A stretch of DNA of 64,000 nucleotides, taken from positions 33,556 to 97,555 of the forward strand of contig DATHKR010000287.1 in assembly GCA_035489015.1 (NCBI GenBank). Direction: 5' to 3'. The notes beneath the pieces are model-generated. The model did not search any database. It was not told the DNA's origin and was given only the letters and a program-made list of their open reading frames with translations. This document shows, in pieces, positions 31,150 to 38,415 of the stretch. The stretch is from DATFRY01 sp035489015. Its GTDB lineage: Bacteria; Myxococcota_A; Polyangia; Haliangiales; Haliangiaceae. Every line of letters begins with the position of its first letter. The first letter of the stretch is position 1. A program made the position numbers and the translations under genes.

Positions 31150-31798
31150 GGGAGGAAAACCCAAGAAGCAGGCGCTCAGCCTTTCGCGCGAGATCCTCGA
31201 CATCTTACAGCGCACCTGGCCAAAGGCCACCTGCGAGCTGGATTTCGAGAGCGCGTACCAGCTCACGGTCGCGACGATCCTGAGCGCGCAGTCGACCGAT
31301 CGGATGGTCAACACGGTCACGCCGGCGCTGTTCCGCCGCTACCCGACGCCGGCCGCGCTGGCCGGTGCCGATCCGACCGAGCTCGAGCCGATGATCCACT
31401 CGACCGGCTTCTTCCGGCAGAAGGCGAAGAGCCTGCTCGGCATGGCGCGCATGGTGGTCGGTGAGTTCGGTGGGAGCATCCCGCGCACCATGGAGGAGAT
31501 GGTGCGCTTGCCCGGGGTGGCGCGGAAGACCGCCAACGTGGTGCTCGGGTCGGCGTATCGCATCCCGTCCGGCGTGGTGGTGGACACCCACGTCAAGCGA
31601 GTGGCGGGTCGGCTCGGCCTCACTCGCGAGACCGACCCGGTCAAGATCGAGCTCGACCTCATGGAGGTGGTGCCGCGCGAGCAGTGGATCGACGCCGCCC
31701 ATCAGCTCATCTGGCACGGCCGCCGCATCTGCCACGCGAAGGTGCCCGAGTGCGACGCCTGCCCGCTCGCGCCGGTCTGTCCGTCGGCGGAGATATGA
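31148..31798 (+). CDS. nth: Endonuclease III
   Basis: DNA glycosylase/AP lyase that removes oxidised pyrimidines. 216 residues: helix-hairpin-helix LPGVARKTANVVLG with the catalytic lysine, VVDTHVKRVAGRLGL with the catalytic aspartate, and a C-terminal [4Fe-4S] loop C-x6-C-x2-C-x5-C (CHAKVPECDACPLAPVC). I use ATG 31148; ATG 31133 would add five residues. The start region overlaps the divergent lipoprotein gene. The stop overlaps the next start (ATGA), beginning a four-gene coupled operon. Confidence 0.95.
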   Translation: MGGKPKKQALSLSREILDILQRTWPKATCELDFESAYQLTVATILSAQSTDRMVNTVTPALFRRYPTPAALAGADPTELEPMIHSTGFFRQKAKSLLGMARMVVGEFGGSIPRTMEEMVRLPGVARKTANVVLGSAYRIPSGVVVDTHVKRVAGRLGLTRETDPVKIELDLMEVVPREQWIDAAHQLIWHGRRICHAKVPECDACPLAPVCPSAEI

Positions 31799-32259
31799 GC
31801 GCGAGCGCGCCGGTCCGCCCGGTGGTCGCGGCCGCGGGCGTGGCGTTCGACCAGGACGGGCGCGTGCTGCTGGTCCGGCGCGGCCGGCCGCCGAACCAGC
31901 AGGTGTGGAGCGTTCCGGGCGGGCGGATCGAGCCGGGCGAGCCGGCCGCCGACGCGGCGGTGCGCGAGGTGGCCGAGGAGACCGGGCTGGCGGTGCGCGC
32001 GGTCGAGCTGGTCACCGCGGTCGACTGGATCGAGCGCGGCGACGACGGCGCGCTGCAGGTGCACTACGTCATCCTCGACTACCTGGTCGAGGTGATAGAC
32101 GGCGCGCTGGTCGCCGGGGACGACGCGGCCGAGGCCGGCTGGTTCGCGCCCGACCAGCTCGCCCGGCTGAGCGTGACCGCCGGCCTGCACCAGGTCATCG
32201 AGCGGGCCCGCGAGATGGCGCGGGAGCGCGGGCTTGCCACCCGGCCGCGCGTGCGGTAG
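31795..32259 (+). CDS. Nudix hydrolase
   Basis: 154 residues with a canonical Nudix box (GGRIEPGEPAADAAVREVAEETGL pattern, bases about 31918-31989) preceded by VLLVRRGRPPNQQVWSVPGG. The fold resembles MutT/ADP-ribose pyrophosphatase proteins; substrate unknown. A role in nucleotide-pool cleaning would fit its coupling to nth, but that is inference. It overlaps nth by 4 bases and precedes kamA by 3 bases. Confidence 0.9.
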   Translation: MSASAPVRPVVAAAGVAFDQDGRVLLVRRGRPPNQQVWSVPGGRIEPGEPAADAAVREVAEETGLAVRAVELVTAVDWIERGDDGALQVHYVILDYLVEVIDGALVAGDDAAEAGWFAPDQLARLSVTAGLHQVIERAREMARERGLATRPRVR

Positions 32260-32262
32260 TCC

Positions 32263-33489
32263 GTGGCCGTGACCACCGGACCCGCCAGCCTCCGCCTGCC
32301 CGTCGCCGACGGCCGCCGCGCGCTGCGCCGCGCCGACGTCGATCCCTCGGACTGGAACGACTGGCGCTGGCAGCTGCGCAGCATGCTGACCTCGGCCGAG
32401 GAGCTGGCCCGGGTGGTCGAGCTGTCCGACGACGAGCGCGCCGGGCTGGACGCTTCGGAGGGGCTGTTCCGGGTCGGGCTCACGCCGTACTACGCCGGTC
32501 TCATGGACCCGGTCCGGGCCGACTGCCCGATCCGCCGCCAGGCGATCCCGTCGCCGCGCGAGGCGACCACCGCGCCGGGCGAGCTGGCCGATCCGCTGGG
32601 CGAGGACAGCCACAGCCCGGTGCCGTGCATCTTCCACAAGTATCCGGACCGCGTGCTCCTCCTGGTGGTCGATCGCTGCGCGATCTACTGCCGGCACTGC
32701 AACCGGCGGCGCCTGGTCGGCGGCGACGATCCGCCCACCGTGGACGAGCTCGAGCAGGCGCTGGCCTACATCGAGCGGACCCCGCGCGTGCGCGACGTGC
32801 TCCTGTCGGGCGGCGACCCGCTGCTCCTGTCCACCCGCAAGCTCGACGGCATCCTGACCAGGCTGCGCGCGATCCCGCACGTGGAGATCATCCGCATCGG
32901 GACCCGCGTGCCGGTGGTGCTGCCGATGCGGGTCGACGACGAGCTGGTCGCGATGCTGCGCCGGCACCACCCGCTGTTCGTCAACACCCACTTCAACCAC
33001 CCGGTCGAGCTCACCGCCGAGGCGCGGGCGGCGTGCGAGCGGATGGTCGACGCCGGCATCCCGGTCGGCAACCAGGCGGTGCTCCTGCGCGGCATCAACT
33101 CGTCGGTGCGCTGCCTGCGCGCGCTGTTCCGCGGGCTGCTCCGCATGCGGGTGCGGCCCTACTACCTCTTCCAGGGCGACACCGTGATCGGGACCGATCA
33201 CCTGCGCACGCCGGTCGAGGCCGCGATCGCGCTCATGGGCCAGCTGCGCGGCTGGATGACCGGGATGGCGATCCCGCACCTGGTGCTCGACGCGCCCGGC
33301 GGGGGCGGCAAGATCCCGATCGGGCCGACCTACCTGGTCGAGGCGGGCGACGAGTGGGCGGTGCTGCGCAACTACCGCGGCGTCGAGATCCGCTACCCGC
33401 AGCCGGTCGAGCGCGACTGCTCGGTCAGCTACGACTCGGTCTACTTCGCCGGTCAGCCGGAAGACGACGATCGCGAAGGCGGCGCGTGA
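32263..33489 (+). CDS. kamA: KamA-family lysine 2,3-aminomutase (radical SAM, PLP)
   Basis: Converts L-lysine to L-beta-lysine using S-adenosylmethionine, a [4Fe-4S] cluster and PLP. 408 residues; radical SAM motif CAIYCRHC (C-x3-C-x2-C) near residue 143, LLSGGDPLLLS, and the PLP-lysine region GGGGKIPIGPTYL. Length supports KamA over the shorter EpmB, although an EF-P-modifying role cannot be excluded. GTG 32263. The stop overlaps the queG start (GTGA). Beta-lysine can serve as a building block for secondary metabolites or osmolytes; no partner acetyltransferase is adjacent. Confidence 0.88.
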   Translation: MAVTTGPASLRLPVADGRRALRRADVDPSDWNDWRWQLRSMLTSAEELARVVELSDDERAGLDASEGLFRVGLTPYYAGLMDPVRADCPIRRQAIPSPREATTAPGELADPLGEDSHSPVPCIFHKYPDRVLLLVVDRCAIYCRHCNRRRLVGGDDPPTVDELEQALAYIERTPRVRDVLLSGGDPLLLSTRKLDGILTRLRAIPHVEIIRIGTRVPVVLPMRVDDELVAMLRRHHPLFVNTHFNHPVELTAEARAACERMVDAGIPVGNQAVLLRGINSSVRCLRALFRGLLRMRVRPYYLFQGDTVIGTDHLRTPVEAAIALMGQLRGWMTGMAIPHLVLDAPGGGGKIPIGPTYLVEAGDEWAVLRNYRGVEIRYPQPVERDCSVSYDSVYFAGQPEDDDREGGA

Positions 33490-34655
33490 GCCCCGGGCCG
33501 GGCGAGCTGTCCCGGCTGATCCTCGAGGAGGCGCGCGCGCTCGGCTTCCACCGGGTCGGGATCGGGCCGGCCGGGCCCGCCCTCGGCCACGCCGCGTACG
33601 AGGCGTGGCTGGCGGCCGGCATGCACGGCGAGATGGACTACCTGGCCGCCGATGACCACCGGGGCGGCCGCGCCGACCTGCGCGCGATCCTGGCCGGCGC
33701 GCGCTCGGTGGTGGCGGTGGCGCTGGCTCACGACGCGTCCCTGGTCCCGGCCGAGCGGCTGACCCGACCGTCCGGGCAGGTGGCGCGCTACGCGCGCGGG
33801 CGCGACTACCACCTGGTGATGAAGGAGATGCTGCGCGAGCTGGCCGCGCGGGTCGGCCGCCACGCCGGTCGACCGGTGGCGGCGCGGCCGTGCGTGGACA
33901 CCGCGCCGGTGCTCGAGCGCGAGGTGGCCGCGCGCGCCGGGCTCGGCTTCGTCGGCAAGAACAACATGCTCATCGCGCCCGGGATCGGCTCCTACGTGCT
34001 GCTCGGTGAGCTCCTGCTCGACGTGGAGCTGGAGCCGAGCGCGGCGGAGGCGCCGGCCGCGCGGTGCGGCGAGTGCCGCGCGTGCCTGGACGCGTGTCCG
34101 ACCGGCGCGTTCGTCGGGCCGTTCCAGCTCGACGCCCGCCGCTGCATCTCGTACCTGACCATCGAGCACCGCGGCCCGATCCCGCGCGAGCTGCGCCCGC
34201 TCATCGGGACGCGCGTGTTCGGCTGTGACGTGTGCCAGGAGGTGTGCCCGTTCAACGCGGCGGCGCCGGCCCGGGTCGAACCGGCCCCTGCCCTGCGCTC
34301 GAGCGGACCGGACCGCGACTGGCTCGACCTGGTCCGCGTGCTCGGCCTCGGCACCGCGCAGCTCCGCCGGCTGGTCCGCCGGACCTCGCTCCGCCGCGCC
34401 GGACGCGATGGCCTGCTCCGCAACGTCTGCGTCGCGCTCGGCAACGCGGGCAACCCGGCGGCGGTGCCGGCGCTCGCGCGCGCCCTCGGAGGACATCGCA
34501 GCCCGCTGGTGCGCAGCCACGCGGCCTGGGCGCTCGGCCGGCTGGGCGCGCGCGACCAGCTCGGCGCCGCGCTGGCCGGCGAGGCCGACCCGGGCGTCCG
34601 CGGCGAGATCGAGGCCGCGCTCGCCGAGATCGAGCCCGTGCGCGCCGGGGCTTAG
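33486..34655 (+). CDS. queG: Epoxyqueuosine reductase
   Basis: Cobalamin-dependent reductase that completes queuosine in tRNA. 389 residues: substrate domain with RPCVDTAPVLEREVAARAGLGFVGKN, two [4Fe-4S] motifs (CGECRACLDACPTGAF and CDVCQEVCPFN), then HEAT-like C-terminal repeats (ALARALGGHRSPLVRSHAAW and following). GTG 33486 overlaps kamA. Other queuosine genes are not in the window. Confidence 0.93.
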   Translation: MSPGPGELSRLILEEARALGFHRVGIGPAGPALGHAAYEAWLAAGMHGEMDYLAADDHRGGRADLRAILAGARSVVAVALAHDASLVPAERLTRPSGQVARYARGRDYHLVMKEMLRELAARVGRHAGRPVAARPCVDTAPVLEREVAARAGLGFVGKNNMLIAPGIGSYVLLGELLLDVELEPSAAEAPAARCGECRACLDACPTGAFVGPFQLDARRCISYLTIEHRGPIPRELRPLIGTRVFGCDVCQEVCPFNAAAPARVEPAPALRSSGPDRDWLDLVRVLGLGTAQLRRLVRRTSLRRAGRDGLLRNVCVALGNAGNPAAVPALARALGGHRSPLVRSHAAWALGRLGARDQLGAALAGEADPGVRGEIEAALAEIEPVRAGA

Positions 34656-34674
34656 CGAAGCACGCCGCGCCGGC

Positions 34675-37600
34675 TCAGCGGCGCTTCTTGTCCTTCGCGC
34701 TCGGCTCGGGGACGCCGAGCTCGGCGAACAGCGCCGTGTCGACCAGCGGGATGTACTCCTGCAGCTCCTCGGGGCCGGCGCCCTTCTGCTTGGCCCGGCG
34801 CAGCGCGTCGGCCGCCGCCTTGGTGTCCTCGGCGCTCTTGGCCGGCGTCATCGCGCGAACGAACGCCAGCTCGGCCGGGACCGACGCCACCTCCGCCTTG
34901 ATCACCTCGACGCAGTGCGGGAGCGCCTTGTCGGGCGCCGTCTCCGCCAGCAGCCGGCAGGCCAGGTCGTGCGCGGGCAGGTAGCCCGCGTTGAGCTCGA
35001 GCGCCTTGTCGACGTGGACCGCGGCTGACTCCAGCTTGCCGTCGGCGACGTCGATCTCGCCGAGCACCTGGTGCGCGCGGTAGGCGAGCGGGTTGGGGTA
35101 CTCGGTGCTCACGTCCTTCAGCGACAGCTCCAGCTTCTCGCGCGCCGCCGCGCGCCGCCCGGTCTTGACCAGCGCCACCGCCTGCGGGACGCGCGCGCCC
35201 TTCGACTTCGACTGCCGGCCGAGGCTGTCGAGCAGATCCTCGGTCTTGCGCCGGTCGTCGCCGCTGGCAACCACCAGCCTGGCGGATTCGGTCCAGACCT
35301 GCAGGGCCAGGTCGCGCGGCGAGAGCTGCAGCGCCTGATCGAGCTCGGTCACCGCCTCCTCCCACTTGCCCATGTCGAACAGCGCGCGCCCACGCAGGCG
35401 GGCCGCGCGCAGTCCCGGCTCCTTCTCCATCGCCGCGAACGCCTCGCGCGGCAGCCCGCTGGCCAGGCGCAGCTCGGCGTCGAGCGCGATGACCAGCGGA
35501 TCCGGCTGCGGCTTGTCGGCGTACCAGCGGATGTCCTTGCGGGCGCGGGCAGCGTCGGACAGCTGCCCCTCCTGCACCCGGTGGAGGCCGACCCGGACCA
35601 GGAAGCGCGGCTCCGGCACGTTGACCGCGAGGTCGAGCGCCTTGGCGAAGCCCTCGTAGTCCTGCTGGGTCAGGTAGACCGTGGCGGTGGCCAGCTGCTT
35701 CCACGCCTCGACCCGCGGTCCGCGCTTGGCCGCCACCCCGACGTTGAGGTCGGCCACCGCCTCCTGGATCTCCGCGCTGCGCTCGGAGCGAGTCAGCGAG
35801 CGGCCAATGAACGCCCACGGGTGGTGCGGCGAGCGGGCCAGCGCGCGGTCGTAGGCGGCGCGCGCCTTCTCGAACTCGCCGTCGTCGAGCAGGATGTCGC
35901 CCAGCGACGTGCTCGCTACCGCCGGCCCGGCCCCGGCCTTGTCGGCCTGCTCGAACGCGGCGCGCGCGCCCTTGCGATCGCCCGCGGCCCACAGCGCGTG
36001 GCCGAGCAGCCAGCGGGCCATGAGGTCGTCGGCGTGGCCCTCGAGCCACTTCTCGAGGCCGCGGCGGACCTCGGTCAGGCGGCCCTCGGCGGCGTCCTCG
36101 AGGGTGGGCAGGACGGACAGCGCGTGGGCCGCGCGGGCCAGCACCAGCTCGCGGTAGCCCTTCTCGGTCGGCTGATCGATGTCCTGGCTGGCCAGCTCGA
36201 TCGCGCGCTGCACCTCGGTCGGGTTGATCTCGCCGTAGAGGAACGTCTCGAGCGCGGTGACCTCGGCCAGGAGAGCGACCGAGTAGGTGTTCTCGCGGTC
36301 GCGCTCGACCGCGGCGCGCGCCTCCTGATCGGCCCGGGCCAGGCCCTCGTACTCGCCGTCGTCGATCTGGACCAGGGCGGTCTCGATGTGGCGGGTGACG
36401 TCCTCGCCGCGCTGCTTGCCGGCGTACCAGTACCAGCCGCCCGCCCCGGCGATCCCCATGAAGAGGATGACGAAGAGATAGATGAAGAGCCGGACGGTCG
36501 ACCTACCCCAGCGCCGGCCGGGCGAGAGGTCGAAGCTCATCTCCGGCACGCGCACGCGCGGGATGTCGAGCAGCCCGCCGACCAGGAGGTTGTTGAGGTA
36601 CTGCTCGCCGACCGCGGCCGACTGGCGCAGCGACGCCTGGGCCGCGTCGCGCGGCTTCTCGCCCGCCACCACCCGCGGCCGCACCACGCCGGGCCCGCCC
36701 ATCGGACCGCCCGGCGGGTACTGGCTCGGCATGCCCGGCGGCGGGAACTGGGCCGGCGGCACCGGCCCGGCGCCCGGGAACTGGGTCGGCGCGTACCCGG
36801 TGGACGACAGGCTGGGTGGCGGCCCGCCGTGCATGCCGCCCGGAGCACCCGCTGGCGGCATGCCAGCTGGCGGCAGGCCCGCTGGCGGCATGCCGGCCGG
36901 CGGCATCGCGCGGGTCGGCATCGACGCGGCCGCGGTCGGGCCGGCCCCGTAGCCGCCCGGCGGATATCCGCCCGGCGCGTACCCGCCCTGCTCGCCGCCG
37001 CCCTGCATCCGATCGCGAACCGGATCCGGCGCCAGCGGTGCGAACACGTCCTCGGTCGGCGGCGGCAGGTGGTGCTCGACCGGGCGGCGCTCGGCGTGGT
37101 CGGCCCCGCGCGCGTCGCTGCGCCTGACCTGGCCCTCCTGCGGCGCGCGCTTGCCCTCGCGGCGCAGCTCGACCCGCTCCAGCTTGACCCGCCCGAGCGA
37201 CGCCGAATCGTCGGCCCAGTCGCTGCCCGAGCCGGAGCCGTGCATGTCCATCTCGCCGGCGACCCGGGTGGGCTGCTCGTTGATCGAGTCCAGACCGGAG
37301 TACGGCCCGGAGTACGCACCGCTGTCCGGCGACGCCATCGCCTGGCGCGCGCGCGACGAGCGCGCCCCGCCCGACATCGCGCCCGGGGCCTGCGGGCTCG
37401 GGATCGGCGGCGGCGGATCGAGCGTCTGGCCGGCGCGGGCCCGGCGCAGGAGCGAGAGGATCGACGGGTCGGCAGGGCTGAGGTTCTGCGCGTGCTGCAG
37501 GACCGGAAGCGCGCGCTCGTAGTCGGCCCGCCGCATCAGCACCTCGCCGAGCAGGCGGAAGGCGCTGCCGTGGTTGCGGTCGGTCTTGACCACCTTCAGC

Positions 37601-37845
37601 AGCTCGGCCTGCGCTTCCTTCCACTGATGCAGCGCGGCAAAGGCGCGCGCCACCATCAGTCGACCGGCCAGGTTGCCGGGATCCATCTGGAGCCCGCGAG
37701 CCCCGATCTCGACCGCGTCGCGCGGGCGGCCGAGCGCGAGCAGGGCATCGCCCAGGCCGACGAACGCCCGGCCGGGATCCCGGCGGAACGCTTCGCTCAG
37801 CTCATCGAGCTCCTCCGCCGTCGGCGGTAGACGACTCTCTACCAT
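34675..37845 (-). CDS. Large TPR membrane protein with a PPAG-repeat linker
   Basis: 1056 residues, ATG 37845. N-terminal TPR repeats (about 15-135) are followed by a long disordered linker rich in Pro/Gly/Ala including tandem MPPAG units and GGYPPGGY, one transmembrane helix at about 457-477 (RLFIYLFVILFMGIAGAGG), and a C-terminal half with many TPR-like repeats (about 500-1040). The first TPR block therefore lies on one side of the membrane and the second on the other. This layout resembles assembly or polarity scaffolds of myxobacteria, but I do not recognise a named member. It lies downstream of the EF-G paralogue and a Cys-rich lipoprotein on the same strand. Confidence 0.8.
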   Translation of the reverse strand: MVESRLPPTAEELDELSEAFRRDPGRAFVGLGDALLALGRPRDAVEIGARGLQMDPGNLAGRLMVARAFAALHQWKEAQAELLKVVKTDRNHGSAFRLLGEVLMRRADYERALPVLQHAQNLSPADPSILSLLRRARAGQTLDPPPPIPSPQAPGAMSGGARSSRARQAMASPDSGAYSGPYSGLDSINEQPTRVAGEMDMHGSGSGSDWADDSASLGRVKLERVELRREGKRAPQEGQVRRSDARGADHAERRPVEHHLPPPTEDVFAPLAPDPVRDRMQGGGEQGGYAPGGYPPGGYGAGPTAAASMPTRAMPPAGMPPAGLPPAGMPPAGAPGGMHGGPPPSLSSTGYAPTQFPGAGPVPPAQFPPPGMPSQYPPGGPMGGPGVVRPRVVAGEKPRDAAQASLRQSAAVGEQYLNNLLVGGLLDIPRVRVPEMSFDLSPGRRWGRSTVRLFIYLFVILFMGIAGAGGWYWYAGKQRGEDVTRHIETALVQIDDGEYEGLARADQEARAAVERDRENTYSVALLAEVTALETFLYGEINPTEVQRAIELASQDIDQPTEKGYRELVLARAAHALSVLPTLEDAAEGRLTEVRRGLEKWLEGHADDLMARWLLGHALWAAGDRKGARAAFEQADKAGAGPAVASTSLGDILLDDGEFEKARAAYDRALARSPHHPWAFIGRSLTRSERSAEIQEAVADLNVGVAAKRGPRVEAWKQLATATVYLTQQDYEGFAKALDLAVNVPEPRFLVRVGLHRVQEGQLSDAARARKDIRWYADKPQPDPLVIALDAELRLASGLPREAFAAMEKEPGLRAARLRGRALFDMGKWEEAVTELDQALQLSPRDLALQVWTESARLVVASGDDRRKTEDLLDSLGRQSKSKGARVPQAVALVKTGRRAAAREKLELSLKDVSTEYPNPLAYRAHQVLGEIDVADGKLESAAVHVDKALELNAGYLPAHDLACRLLAETAPDKALPHCVEVIKAEVASVPAELAFVRAMTPAKSAEDTKAAADALRRAKQKGAGPEELQEYIPLVDTALFAELGVPEPSAKDKKRR
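36851..36910 (-). repeat. 15-base tandem repeat encoding (L/M)PPAG units
   Basis: Four adjacent 15-base units related to GCTGGCGGCATGCCA at 36851-36865, 36866-36880, 36881-36895 and 36896-36910, with a more degenerate unit before them. On the minus strand they encode MPPAG/LPPAG repeats in the disordered linker of the TPR protein. Confidence 0.8.
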
Positions 37846-37917
37846 TCCGCGAACGCTAGAGGTTAGACCAGAACCTGCGCACGGGGCAATGTCGTCGCGG
37901 GGAGCACCCGCGCGCCA

Positions 37918-38415
37918 TCACAATGGCGCCTTGCTGGCCGTGGCAGACCCTGCTGGGGTTGCTGGTGACGCCGCGGATGGCGCAGGTTGTGCGCAGACGC
38001 CGCGGCGCGAGAAGCGCTGAGCGGGACAGTCGGTCGGGGCGCGAAATCCCTGCCCTGCACAGCTGCAGAAGACCTGCTCGGCTCCGGCGCACGCGCGCGA
38101 CGCCGCCACACACTTGCCGGGCTGGTCCGCGCCGCACCCCTCGCCCTCGCAGACCCCGCTCTCGCACTCGCCCCCGCCATAACAGGCCTCACCGTCGGCG
38201 ACCTGCCCGCCAGCGGACGCCGGACCGCTTCCCGCCGCCGGCGAGCCGGCCGCGCTGGCCGGCGCACGCGCTCGGCCTGAACGGCCATAACCGGACGCCT
38301 CCGACGGAGGGACCTGCTGGGGCGGCGCCTTCGGGCAGCCGCCCAGCGCGAGCGCCGCCCCCGCGATGGAGACGACCCAAAGGACGACGGCCAGGGCGGG
38401 AGCTCGAGTGGTCAG
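37918..38415 (-). CDS. Cys-rich lipoprotein, apparently starting at CTG
   Basis: A 165-residue frame beginning CTG ACC ACT CGA directly at the EF-G stop (the CTG overlaps TGA). If CTG is read as the start the protein begins MTTRAPALAVVLWVVSIAG and has a good lipoprotein signal ending LALGGC. It is preceded by AGGAGG with a 7-base spacer. No ATG, GTG or TTG occurs in this frame before the signal peptide. The mature part has at least 10 cysteines, in the pattern of myxobacterial Cys-rich exported proteins (EACYGGGECESGVCEGEG and FCSCAGQGF). Function is unknown. Ordinary start-codon rules would see only the C-terminal 63 residues from GTG 38109. Confidence 0.7.
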   Translation of the reverse strand: MTTRAPALAVVLWVVSIAGAALALGGCPKAPPQQVPPSEASGYGRSGRARAPASAAGSPAAGSGPASAGGQVADGEACYGGGECESGVCEGEGCGADQPGKCVAASRACAGAEQVFCSCAGQGFRAPTDCPAQRFSRRGVCAQPAPSAASPATPAGSATASKAPL

